The notes under the pieces were generated by a model, which was not told the origin of the DNA, did no database searches, and saw only the letters and a list, made by a program, of their open reading frames with translations. Both the position numbers and the translations under genes were made by a program. Positions 8,257 through 16,393 of a stretch of DNA of 46,621 bases are shown in pieces (position 1 is the first letter of the stretch; each line of letters starts with the position of its first letter). Source of the stretch: Bacteriovoracaceae bacterium (GTDB taxonomy: Bacteria > Bdellovibrionota > Bacteriovoracia > Bacteriovoracales > Bacteriovoracaceae); NCBI GenBank assembly GCA_947461145.1, contig CANHJD010000002.1, positions 1 to 46,621 of the forward strand, given 5' to 3'.

Positions 8257-8361
8257 CTATTTGATAAAGTTCATGGGCAAACCAACAGCAAAGATAACGG
8301 CAAGAATAATGGCCGTGCCAACAAGAATTGAAGCAAAAATTTTATATGGTATTCCAAACAT
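8257..8361 (-). CDS. 34-residue single-span membrane peptide
   Basis: A short frame with an ATG at 8361 and a stop at 8257. It has a strong Shine-Dalgarno AGGAG six bases before the ATG. The peptide starts MFGIPYKIF, then has one hydrophobic span (about residues 9-30) and ends PMNFIK. It sits 21 bases after the rhodanese stop and 19 bases before the J-domain gene, which also starts with a membrane segment, so all are probably co-transcribed. No family recognised. The good ribosome site, a fully hydrophobic helix and operonic spacing support it being real. Confidence 0.6.
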   Translation of the reverse strand: MFGIPYKIFASILVGTAIILAVIFAVGLPMNFIK

Positions 8362-8382
8362 AGTTATCTCCTAAGGATTATC

Positions 8383-8694
8383 TTAATAGCGGGGCACAGT
8401 TGGGTCAATCTCTTGAGACCATAGGTCAATACCGCCGGCCAAAGAGAGAGCATCATAGCCATGGTACTTGAGAAATTGTGTTGCATAAAGACTTCTCACT
8501 CCATGATGGCAGTAAACAATAATAGGAGTTTTATCTCGAGGTAACTCCTCAAAGCGCTGTTCTAATTCATTTAATGGAATATGGAATCCACCAAGAGAGC
8601 ATTTCTCTCTTTCATCTGGCCGGCGAACATCCAGGAAATGAAAAGATTTTTTTTCATTAAGCCAGTTTGATACTTTAGATGGGACTATTTCCAT
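8383..8694 (-). CDS. Single-domain rhodanese (sulfurtransferase)
   Basis: A 103-residue single rhodanese domain with LDVRRPDE at residues 21-28 and the active-site loop CHHGVRS (Cys62 takes the persulfide). Such proteins move sulfane sulfur between thiols or act as thiosulfate sulfurtransferases (GlpE-like). An AGGAG Shine-Dalgarno lies six bases before the ATG, inside the end of the serine acetyltransferase gene, which it overlaps by 20 bases in another frame. With cysE upstream and cysK divergent, a role in cysteine or sulfide handling is likely. Confidence 0.9.
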   Translation of the reverse strand: MEIVPSKVSNWLNEKKSFHFLDVRRPDEREKCSLGGFHIPLNELEQRFEELPRDKTPIIVYCHHGVRSLYATQFLKYHGYDALSLAGGIDLWSQEIDPTVPRY

Positions 8695-9511
8695 CGGAGG
8701 CTCCTAAGGTATGACCAGTTTCTAATTTATTAAAGACAACACTACCTGCTGGCATACTTTCTGTAAGCCAGACGTTACCGCCAATGATGGATCCTTTGCC
8801 AACAACTGTTTCTCCACCAAGAATGATCGAGTTGGCATAAATCACGACATCATCTTCAATGGTAGGGTGCCGCTTAATGGATTGAAGTTTCTTTTTCACA
8901 CTAAGAGCACCTAGAGTCACGCCCTGATAGATCTTAACATTCTTACCAATAATACTGGTCTCTCCGATCACCACTCCAGTTCCATGATCGATAAAAAAAC
9001 TTTCTGCAATTTGAGCTCCCGGGTGAATATCAATTCCCGTTTTTTCATGGGCGTATTCACTCATAAGTCGAGGCAGGAGAGGTATTTTCAATAAATGAAG
9101 AGCGTGGGCAAGGCGATAAACACAAACTGCATAAAAGCCCGGGTAAGTAATAATAACTTCTTCTTTAGAGTAGGCCGCTGGATCTCCGATGTATGCAGCT
9201 GCAACATCTGTATCAAGTTTTAGAGCAATCTCAGGCAATGATTTGAAAAATTCCTCCACTTTTTCTGCTCCCTCTTTATTCAATGTAGGATCAAGAACTG
9301 AAAGTGAGGTGATGTAGTCGTTAAAGCGTTTTTTTAAATCAAGAAGTTGCGCTTCAATATTGCCGAGGTTCCCTGAGCTCTTGCAGCCTCTTTGAGGGAA
9401 AAGTAAACAGATAAGTTCGTCAAGTGATTGCCTAATTTGAGGAATATTCATCACAATAGTCGCCGCTTGATAGCGATTACTATGTAAAAACTGGGCCAGT
9501 TTAGAAGACAT
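8675..9511 (-). CDS. cysE: Serine O-acetyltransferase
   Basis: It makes O-acetylserine from serine and acetyl-CoA, the first step of cysteine synthesis. The N-terminal half is helical; the C-terminal half is a left-handed beta-helix of hexapeptide repeats, with the catalytic DIHPGAQI and FIDHGTGVVIGET stretches. I chose the ATG at 9511 (278 residues) because AAAGG lies about six bases upstream; an ATG at 9541 would add ten residues but has only a weak ribosome site. It is divergent from cysteine synthase, the next enzyme of the pathway, 61 bases away, so the two promoters are shared or overlapping. Confidence 0.92.
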   Translation of the reverse strand: MSSKLAQFLHSNRYQAATIVMNIPQIRQSLDELICLLFPQRGCKSSGNLGNIEAQLLDLKKRFNDYITSLSVLDPTLNKEGAEKVEEFFKSLPEIALKLDTDVAAAYIGDPAAYSKEEVIITYPGFYAVCVYRLAHALHLLKIPLLPRLMSEYAHEKTGIDIHPGAQIAESFFIDHGTGVVIGETSIIGKNVKIYQGVTLGALSVKKKLQSIKRHPTIEDDVVIYANSIILGGETVVGKGSIIGGNVWLTESMPAGSVVFNKLETGHTLGASDGNSPI

Positions 9512-9572
9512 TGAGTGCCTTTTGGAGTATAAATGATTCATATAAAATTACCGCTGACACTGGGAAAATTCA

Positions 9573-10607
9573 ATGGATCTTAAAAACAAACTCAAATCGA
9601 CAGGTCTTCTTCAAGTTATTGGAAATACGCCGATTTTGAAAGTTCAAAGTCTAAGTGCTTTAACGGGTTGTGAGATCTTCATGAAGTGTGAAAACCTAAA
9701 TCCGGGTGGAACTATCAAAGATCGCCCGGCACTCAATATGGTTATTGAAGCCATTTCCCGTGGTGACTTGAAACCAGGAATGACAATAGTCGAGGGAACT
9801 GCCGGGAATACTGGAATTGGTTTGGCCATGGTTGGGCAAGCACTAGGTCATAAAGTGATTGTGGTTATGCCGAAGGGGATGGCGCCTGAAAAGCATAAGG
9901 TTCTTAGTCTTTATGGAGCCCAGGTCGTAGAAACTGAAGCTGTCCCATTTACTGACGAAAGACACTTTTTCAAAGTAGGTAGAAAGATTGGTCAAAGTTC
10001 TCCAGACTACTGGTGGGCGAATCAATTTGATAATCCAGACAACTATCTTTCCCATTATCTCTACACTGCACCAGAAATGTATCAAGACATGGCAGGAAAT
10101 ATAGATGCTGTTGTTGTTGCTGCTGGTTCTGGTGGAACTGCTGCTGGTGTTTCTAAATATATGAAGGAAAAAAATCAACAGATCAGAGTTGTTGTCCCAG
10201 ACCCTATGGGAAGTGGTATCGCGAGCTATTTTGAGTCTGGAGAGTTTAAGTCTGATGGGTCCTACACGATGACTGAAGGGGTAGGGATTACTCGCTATCA
10301 AGAGAACTTCAAATTTATTCATCAAGATGAGTGTTACACGATTGATGATCAGAAACTAACAACACTGGCCATGTACTTACGTGAGAAAGAAGGTCTGGTG
10401 ATGGGTATGTCCTCTATGCTTAATCTTGCTGGCGCATTTAAGACGGCCTTAAAAATTGGTCCTGGCAAACGTGTTGTGACTTTCATGTGTGATGGGGGAG
10501 AGCGAGCGATCTCGAAAATGTATAACCCAGACTTTTTAAAGGAGAAGGGAATTGATGGGTCTCTTCTGACAGAAAAAGAAGTTATGGAAATTTATAAAAG
10601 ATTTTGA
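9573..10607 (+). CDS. cysK: Cysteine synthase family protein (PLP-dependent)
   Basis: A 344-residue fold type II PLP enzyme. Lys49 in NPGGTIKDRPA is the Schiff-base lysine and the phosphate-binding Gly loop is GSGGTAAG (about residues 188-196). The substrate loop reads EGTAGNTGIG (74-83) where the usual CysK has a TSGNTGIG loop. This variant and the extra C-terminal part resemble the fungal-type cysteine synthase 2 branch as I remember it (inference). It would join O-acetylserine and sulfide to make cysteine, and sits head to head with cysE, which supplies O-acetylserine. Confidence 0.88.
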   Translation: MDLKNKLKSTGLLQVIGNTPILKVQSLSALTGCEIFMKCENLNPGGTIKDRPALNMVIEAISRGDLKPGMTIVEGTAGNTGIGLAMVGQALGHKVIVVMPKGMAPEKHKVLSLYGAQVVETEAVPFTDERHFFKVGRKIGQSSPDYWWANQFDNPDNYLSHYLYTAPEMYQDMAGNIDAVVVAAGSGGTAAGVSKYMKEKNQQIRVVVPDPMGSGIASYFESGEFKSDGSYTMTEGVGITRYQENFKFIHQDECYTIDDQKLTTLAMYLREKEGLVMGMSSMLNLAGAFKTALKIGPGKRVVTFMCDGGERAISKMYNPDFLKEKGIDGSLLTEKEVMEIYKRF

Positions 10608-10692
10608 CCTTCATAGTAGTTGACTGTATTCGTTTTTTTGCGGCTTTCAAATCGCTCTAATTTTTCTTGGCAATCATCCGATTAAACATAGA

Positions 10693-12681
10693 GTGAATAC
10701 TTTTATTTCATTTAGGCTTATTTCTTTAATCACCTTTGTAATGGGGCTCTCGCTGCTTGTTGGTTGCAATCCTCAACTATTAGAGGGGGAGCCAGTTGTT
10801 GTAGAGTCCATAGAGCCTCTTGGAGGACCACTTGCGGGTGGAACTTTGGTAACAATAACGGGAAGTGGATTTAAGACAGTTGAAAAGATTTCATTCGGAT
10901 CTGATAAGTGCACTGACTTGAATGTTATAGATGACACTTCAGTGACTTGTTTAACTCCTGAAAAGAATTCACCCGTTATTGTGAATGTTCTGGTTGAGGG
11001 GAAGGCAAACAAGACTGATTCTCTAATTGAAGGCTTCGCCTATCGACCGGCACCAACTATAACTTCTCTTTCGCCGACTGCTGGTATCCTGGCCGGAGGA
11101 CAAGAACTTACGATTAATGGTACTGGTTTCCTAGAAGGCGCAATTGTCACCATTGGGCCTGTACTCTGTAGTAATGTGATCGTAGATAGTCCCGTAAAAA
11201 TTCGTTGTACAACTCTTCCGAGTTTGGCCGGGCAAAAGTCGGTCATAGTTGGAAACTACGATAGCCAAAATTCAGCTTCAGCTTATTTTACCTACACTGC
11301 CATTCCACAAGTAACAACTGTCTCCCCCTCAGGTGGTGTTCTATCAGGTGGGACCTCAGTGACTCTTTATGGTTCTGGTTTTGAAACGACTTCTACAGTC
11401 TATTTTGGTGGACTTGTATGCACGAGTTTCGCGAGAATAAGTAGCTATCAAGCTACATGTATAACTCCTCCAAATCTTGCGGGTGGAGCAGTCGATGTTC
11501 AAGCTTTGAATCTAGATGGGCAATCGAGCACGACAACTTCTGCTTACACGTACAGGGCAGCGCCAACAATAACCAGTTTAGATTTTGATGGTGGACCTCT
11601 TGCTGGTGGAGTGAGAGTTTTGGTGACAGGAACGGGTTTTACTCCTGGTGCAACAATGACCTTTGGAGGCGCAGCGTGCACAGGGGTTGGTTACATAAGT
11701 CCAACACTTTTTCAGTGTATCACTCCAAGTGGAGCTGCTGGGGTCGTTGATGTGACGATCACAAATAGTGATGGACAACCGGGAACTAAAACTTCGGCTT
11801 ATACTTACAGAGCTACTCCAACTGTGGCGAGTGTGAGCCCTCTCCTAGGCCCTATAGGTGGTGGAACAAATATTACGATTACTGGTACAGGATTCATAGT
11901 AGGTGCAACAACACTTGTTAAAGTTGGCAGTGGTCTATGTGGAAGTGTTGTCGTGGTAAATAGCACAACCATTACTTGCACGACAATCGCTAGTAGTGCT
12001 GGATTAGTAATGGTAAGAGTGACAAATAATGATAACCAATATGGCTACAAAACTTCTGCATTTACGTTTCAAGCTCCTCCAGTCATTTCATCATTATCTC
12101 CATCGTCTGGAACTCAGGCCGGCGGAACATCAGTCACTATCACTGGGACTGGTTTTTTGGCAGGAGTTGCCGCAACAATCGATGGAACTCCTTGTACGAC
12201 GGTTACCCTCAATAGTTCAACATCTGTAACATGTGTAACGCCTTCCTCTGCTTCTTCGGGAGTCGTTGATGTGGTTGTCACAAATACCGATAATCAGTCA
12301 GTTGCTAAAGGAGGGGGCTTTACTTATTTGCTTCCTGCAGAGCTCTCTTGGGTTACAGGTTTTGCCAGCCCAACTCCTCCTGAGCCAGATGATTATGGGC
12401 AACAGTTTGATAATGTCACTCATACTTACACGCTAAAAAATGTCGGAGAAATAGAGACTTCAGCGGTTACTGTTTCTGTGACAGGGGCCAATTCAACAAT
12501 GTGGCAAAAGGCTACAGATAACTGCACTGGTTCTGTTTTGGCAGCGAATGCAACATGCACTGTCCAAGTCAATTTTCTTGCCAATGGCGCTACAGTGGGG
12601 GCTTATACCGCTATCTTGCAAGCCACCGCAGCTACTGGTGGCTCAAAGAATAACGTAATGACCGGTGAAGTGATTCCTTAG
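10693..12681 (+). CDS. Lipoprotein with six IPT/TIG repeats and a C-terminal Ig-like domain
   Basis: A 662-residue protein with a GTG start. The signal peptide ends in the lipobox LVGC (Cys25). Six IPT/TIG domains follow, each opening with the pattern I-x-S-x-x-P-x-x-G-x-x-x-GG-T-x-V-T-I-x-G-x-G-F, and each carrying a Cys pair (for example FGSDKCTDL and SVTCLTP) that could form a disulfide. The last part, from about residue 550 (LSWVTGFASP), looks like an ASH/choice-of-anchor type Ig domain with TLKNVG, DNCTG and CTVQVNF. Likely an outer-membrane-anchored adhesion or scaffold protein. It is followed 15 bases later by a secreted protein in the same operon. Confidence 0.85.
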   Translation: MNTFISFRLISLITFVMGLSLLVGCNPQLLEGEPVVVESIEPLGGPLAGGTLVTITGSGFKTVEKISFGSDKCTDLNVIDDTSVTCLTPEKNSPVIVNVLVEGKANKTDSLIEGFAYRPAPTITSLSPTAGILAGGQELTINGTGFLEGAIVTIGPVLCSNVIVDSPVKIRCTTLPSLAGQKSVIVGNYDSQNSASAYFTYTAIPQVTTVSPSGGVLSGGTSVTLYGSGFETTSTVYFGGLVCTSFARISSYQATCITPPNLAGGAVDVQALNLDGQSSTTTSAYTYRAAPTITSLDFDGGPLAGGVRVLVTGTGFTPGATMTFGGAACTGVGYISPTLFQCITPSGAAGVVDVTITNSDGQPGTKTSAYTYRATPTVASVSPLLGPIGGGTNITITGTGFIVGATTLVKVGSGLCGSVVVVNSTTITCTTIASSAGLVMVRVTNNDNQYGYKTSAFTFQAPPVISSLSPSSGTQAGGTSVTITGTGFLAGVAATIDGTPCTTVTLNSSTSVTCVTPSSASSGVVDVVVTNTDNQSVAKGGGFTYLLPAELSWVTGFASPTPPEPDDYGQQFDNVTHTYTLKNVGEIETSAVTVSVTGANSTMWQKATDNCTGSVLAANATCTVQVNFLANGATVGAYTAILQATAATGGSKNNVMTGEVIP

Positions 12682-12696
12682 ATCAAAAGGTAAAAA

Positions 12697-13341
12697 ATGA
12701 GATTGTTACTTATTATTTTGATTTCATTGCCCTTTGTATCCTACGGTACTGATGAAGATCAATCTGTCTCTCAATGTTCCTTAGCGTCAAGTAAGTATGG
12801 AGATGGAAAGTCAAAACAGAGCATACCAGAAATCTGTTACACTTTGTATAAATCAAAGTCCTCGACTCTTGCTAGGAAGGTACATGGAAAAAGTGGACTC
12901 GAGGTTGCTGGGTACAAAGACATGATCTTCATAGAGGATAAAAAGATTTCTGTGATTGCTGGAAAGAACACGCTTTTGGAAGACATTATAGCTCTAGATA
13001 TTGATGAAAAAAATAATGCCATTGTTGTGTTAGAAAGAAGAGGAGATGTCCTTACTTTTAATTTAAGTATTTCAGGAAATGTGTCGCCAATAAGAGTTTT
13101 AAGGTCAAAACAAGGAATTGGTAGTTCTAATGTTGTTGTTGATGAAAAGAAAGAACAAATCATACTATTGAGTTCAAAAGCTAAAAAAGCCTATAGCTTT
13201 GCTCGCCTTGGAAATGCCTTCGCAAGACCAGAAAAAAGAAATATTGATGTGAAAAAAGAAACTTCTGGTGTCGAAATGTTTAATATCAAAAAAGAAACTG
13301 GTGAAGTGGAACTTTTAGATATTAATGGAAAAAAGATTTAA
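12697..13341 (+). CDS. Secreted protein of unknown function, partner of the IPT lipoprotein
   Basis: A 214-residue protein with a signal peptide (MRLLLIILISLPFVSYG, cleaved near residue 17). The middle has repeating short strands (DMIFIEDKKISVIAG, DIIALDIDEKNNAIVVLE, SNVVVDEKKEQIILLSS), which look like two or three blades of an NHL or beta-propeller type fold, too few for a full propeller. I recognise no family. Its 15-base distance from the lipoprotein gene suggests joint expression. Its TAA overlaps the stop of the convergent SDR gene (TTAA). Confidence 0.65.
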   Translation: MRLLLIILISLPFVSYGTDEDQSVSQCSLASSKYGDGKSKQSIPEICYTLYKSKSSTLARKVHGKSGLEVAGYKDMIFIEDKKISVIAGKNTLLEDIIALDIDEKNNAIVVLERRGDVLTFNLSISGNVSPIRVLRSKQGIGSSNVVVDEKKEQIILLSSKAKKAYSFARLGNAFARPEKRNIDVKKETSGVEMFNIKKETGEVELLDINGKKI

Positions 13342-14075
13342 GAGATTGACCTTTTAAAAGAATACAATTCAGTCACTTTTTTCGAAGAGACGATTTTTCC
13401 TTCAGCTCTTGAAGAATCAAATTCAGGCAAAGGCAAGTGATTATCCCGACAGTATTTTTCATAATACTCTGATCTTGTGGGATGGTTAGGATGAACAAGA
13501 TTAAAAGTTTCTCCAAAAAGTTTTTTTTCAATCACAAGTTTAGTAAAACCGACTGTGTCATCAAGATGAATCAAATTAACTGGACTCTGTCCCCCCGCTA
13601 AATTCTTTCTTCCGCTAAGAAATTTACCCGGGTGACGATTATGCCCTAAGAGTCCACCAAAACGGATGATCGAATATTTTGAAAATGTTTTCACCCAATT
13701 CTCTTCTTCCATGAGGATTCTACCGTTTTCTGTGTTTGGAAAAGGTTGTGTCCTTTCATCAACTGAAATTCCTTCATCTCCATAGACGGAAGTGGAGCTG
13801 ACAAAGATAAGGTGTGAAGCTTGATTCCATTGCCAAGATTTAAACCACTCTAGCTGGCCAAGGAATGGTGGGATGTTAAGGACAATAACATCAGAATTCA
13901 AAAGTTCAGATGAAGGCCTATCGGGAGGGAGTAAAACTTCAGCATCAATATTTTTAGATTTAAAGAGTGTCACTTTCTCAGGAGTTCTAGTCGTTCCACT
14001 AATTTTGTAATTCTCAGCTAGATCTGTCGCAAGTGCCGATCCAAACCAGCCAAGGCCAATAATCGAAATCTTCAT
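13338..14075 (-). CDS. NAD(P)-binding SDR/epimerase-like protein (YeeZ-like)
   Basis: A 245-residue protein with a Rossmann start (KISIIGLGWFGSALA at residues 2-16) and an atypical extended SDR body: VSSTSVYGDEG contains the Ser and Tyr of the active site region, without the usual YxxxK spacing. GGLLGHNRHPGKFLSG and NLIHLDDTVGF follow. This matches the YeeZ-like group of epimerase relatives, whose substrates are unknown. It overlaps the upstream kinase-like gene by 4 bases (ATGA), so the two are co-translated. Confidence 0.8.
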   Translation of the reverse strand: MKISIIGLGWFGSALATDLAENYKISGTTRTPEKVTLFKSKNIDAEVLLPPDRPSSELLNSDVIVLNIPPFLGQLEWFKSWQWNQASHLIFVSSTSVYGDEGISVDERTQPFPNTENGRILMEEENWVKTFSKYSIIRFGGLLGHNRHPGKFLSGRKNLAGGQSPVNLIHLDDTVGFTKLVIEKKLFGETFNLVHPNHPTRSEYYEKYCRDNHLPLPEFDSSRAEGKIVSSKKVTELYSFKRSIS

Positions 14076-15100
14076 TCTTGTTGCTCATATAATTGATTAA
14101 GAATTAATTGTGCGTTATAGGGAAGGTCTGGTCCCATATAAAAATAGAAACATCGAGATTTTCTGAGCAGTTGCAAGGCGCAAATGCATCTAATCATTAA
14201 ATGATAGGGCAATTTTAGATAGTCAAAAAAGTTAAAGCTTAAAAACATCTCACGCACTTGAGGTAAGCCAAATCCGAAGATAAGGTGCTCAAAAAGAGGA
14301 AGGATCATTTTCCATTTCTTGACCGGTGTGAGAATTGATTGGCCTTGAGAAATTCTATGGCCAGCAATTAATAGGTTCTTATTATTTTCTGCATGAGTTT
14401 CAATTCTTGTCTTGAATTCAGATAGTCCTGCAAACCATTTCGGTGGGTACTGAGTTCGGCTAAATTTTGTCCAGCTAAGTTTGGAGAGGGGTCCATCCTC
14501 GGGTTTTACGTCCATGCCTAGGGATCCTGGAAAAGCGTGAATCTTTCCTGACAGGTCGATAATTGTCATATCATCTGCGATAATTTTTAGTTCTGGGTTG
14601 TCCAACAAATGAGCAAGAAGAGTGGACTTACCTCCTTTTGGAGGAAGCATAATTAAGGCATTTAGATCACCGAGGGAGACACCAAGACAGTGCATTCGGC
14701 AAAGCCCCTTGAGGTCCAATTCCTTTGCCAGTTTTGTGTGAATTGCAAGATAAGCAAGTTCAAAGAGTTGATCTAAATCAAGTGAATAAAGGCGAACAGT
14801 TTCTTCGTACTTATCTAGTACAGCGAGGGCACCATTATAATAGCGAAGATATTGTCTCTGACCCAATTTATAAACACTGCAAGTATCCAATACCTTAACT
14901 GCGATCATTGATGGAAGTTCAGGGGGAACCTCTTTAAAAATCTCAATTAGAGTCGCTGGCGTTTCTTCCGTCTTTTCTGCCAAGAAATAATTGAATTCAT
15001 CTTGTAATTTTTTTATCAAGACCTCTTCATTGCAACTGACAATAATGCTATGATGATAGAAATTTAAATATAAATTCAAAAAGGATCCTTGTGGTTTCAT
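14072..15100 (-). CDS. HPr-kinase/PEPCK-like ATPase
   Basis: A 342-residue protein with an N-terminal segment of unknown fold (residues 1-135) and a P-loop of the HPrK/PEP-carboxykinase type: PPKGGKST at 153-160 and the acidic pair ADDMTI at 175-180. The C-terminal 130 residues are hydrophobic-basic helices. HPrK-related proteins of this size often occur in polysaccharide, PEP-CTERM and lasso-peptide gene sets, where they act as small-molecule or protein kinases; the substrate is unknown here. The gene starts inside the start of the divergent glycosyltransferase gene (10-base overlap). It lacks the N-terminal DRTGG-like domain of true HPr kinases. Confidence 0.65.
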   Translation of the reverse strand: MKPQGSFLNLYLNFYHHSIIVSCNEEVLIKKLQDEFNYFLAEKTEETPATLIEIFKEVPPELPSMIAVKVLDTCSVYKLGQRQYLRYYNGALAVLDKYEETVRLYSLDLDQLFELAYLAIHTKLAKELDLKGLCRMHCLGVSLGDLNALIMLPPKGGKSTLLAHLLDNPELKIIADDMTIIDLSGKIHAFPGSLGMDVKPEDGPLSKLSWTKFSRTQYPPKWFAGLSEFKTRIETHAENNKNLLIAGHRISQGQSILTPVKKWKMILPLFEHLIFGFGLPQVREMFLSFNFFDYLKLPYHLMIRCICALQLLRKSRCFYFYMGPDLPYNAQLILNQLYEQQE

Positions 15101-16086
15101 TCTCTATTATAATCATAACTCATGGTCGAGAAGATCTGCTATTAAAATGTCTGGAATCCTTGCACCCAGCAGTTGAAAATTGGCAATTAATTTTAGTTGC
15201 CAATGGAATTCCACTTTCTGATTCAACTATTTCAAGAGCAAATACTCTTACATCTGAAGTTGCTATTTTAGACCTCCCTTCGAGACAATCTCCAGGAAAA
15301 GCAAAAAACTTAGCAAGAGAGCTTGTTAAATATGAGTGGACCTTTTTTCTGGGCGAAGATGTTTATTTACTCCCCAAATATTTTGAGACTGTACTTCCCA
15401 TTTTAAGTCAGAATAAAGTGGATGTTCTGGGAGGCCCTGATATCCCAGCAAAAAAAATGAACTATTTGGCCGAGGCGCATGCCATGGCGCTCTCTTCACC
15501 ATTCTGCACTGGCAAAACCTTTGCGAGGCATAGAAGCTTTGGAAAATTACTAGAATCGACAGATGAAAAAAAACTCAGCTCTCGTAATTTATGGGTGCGC
15601 TCGGCATTATTTAATGACCTTCGGTTTCCAGAGGACTATTTACAAAATGAAGAAATTTCAGTTCTTTTGGATTTAGAAGGGCATGGGGCTAAAATATTTT
15701 ACCATCCTTTACTAATGGTAGGGCATTTTCGATCAAGTAATATTGCCTCCATCTTTTCAAGTAGCTTCCTTTCAGGCTTTTATCGATCACAAATAATTAA
15801 GGAAAAATCCATCTCTGGAGAATTTCATTTTTGGCTACCCTCAATTTTTGTCCTTGGCCATTTACTTGTTATTTTTTATCCCTACTGGTTTTTGTTTTTC
15901 GGTCGTCTTTATTTTTGTCTAATTCTCATGATGGGCCTTAGTCTTGCTTCTCGGAGAAGAAACATTTTACTCTTTCCTATGATCACTTTTTTCCACTATT
16001 TTATTGTTTTCTCGTATGGCCTGGGGTTTTTATCATACAGACTGGGTTATCGTGGAAAAATCATCGACATCAAATCAAGTACTTAA
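15091..16086 (+). CDS. Family 2 glycosyltransferase with C-terminal membrane helices
   Basis: A 331-residue protein with a GT-A fold start (FSIIIITHGREDLLLKCLES at residues 3-22, then ILVANG), a GEDV motif at about residue 88 in place of the usual DxD, and an NEE motif near residue 189 likely to be the catalytic-base region. Two or three hydrophobic helices (about residues 245-310) anchor it in the inner membrane. It should add a sugar to a lipid- or protein-linked acceptor. The start is GTG at 15091, preceded by AAGGA. This GTG lies within the coding start of the opposite-strand kinase-like gene. Confidence 0.8.
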   Translation: MVSFSIIIITHGREDLLLKCLESLHPAVENWQLILVANGIPLSDSTISRANTLTSEVAILDLPSRQSPGKAKNLARELVKYEWTFFLGEDVYLLPKYFETVLPILSQNKVDVLGGPDIPAKKMNYLAEAHAMALSSPFCTGKTFARHRSFGKLLESTDEKKLSSRNLWVRSALFNDLRFPEDYLQNEEISVLLDLEGHGAKIFYHPLLMVGHFRSSNIASIFSSSFLSGFYRSQIIKEKSISGEFHFWLPSIFVLGHLLVIFYPYWFLFFGRLYFCLILMMGLSLASRRRNILLFPMITFFHYFIVFSYGLGFLSYRLGYRGKIIDIKSST

Positions 16087-16147
16087 TATGTGTAAGAAGT
16101 GTGGTATTATAAGTGTGTACTTAAGAAAATGATGGCAAGGAGTTTCC

Positions 16148-16393
16148 ATGAAAATTTTGTTCATTTTGACATCTCTCATTATTTATTCGACAAGCATGGC
16201 AGAAGACTTTGGTTATCTCAAGAAGTCAGAGCAGACCTATTTCAAGAATGATAGTATGGATGGACAAAACAAAATGGAAAGGATTGACCAAAATGTAAGG
16301 GAGATTAATAAGCTCCATGGTGAAATCGCTCGCATGAAAGAAGATATTGTTCTTCTCAAAGAGGAAATCCAAAAATTGAAAGAGAAAAAATGA
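16148..16393 (+). CDS. Small secreted coiled-coil protein
   Basis: An 81-residue protein with a signal peptide (cleaved about residue 18, STSMA) and a C-terminal coiled coil of heptads from about residue 43 (IDQNVREINKLHGEI, then MKEDIVLLKEEIQKLKE). It has a perfect AAGGAG Shine-Dalgarno. It overlaps the next gene by 4 bases (ATGA). It resembles small periplasmic Lpp-like or SlyX-like helices, without a lipobox. Function unknown. Confidence 0.6.
   Translation: MKILFILTSLIIYSTSMAEDFGYLKKSEQTYFKNDSMDGQNKMERIDQNVREINKLHGEIARMKEDIVLLKEEIQKLKEKK

Noticed and set aside
9512-9572. A cysteine-related riboswitch between cysE and cysK
   Set aside because: At most 61 bases are available and no known riboswitch core is visible.
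9843-10325. Minus-strand 160-codon ORF inside cysK
   Set aside because: Antisense to a strongly recognised PLP enzyme and without domain features.
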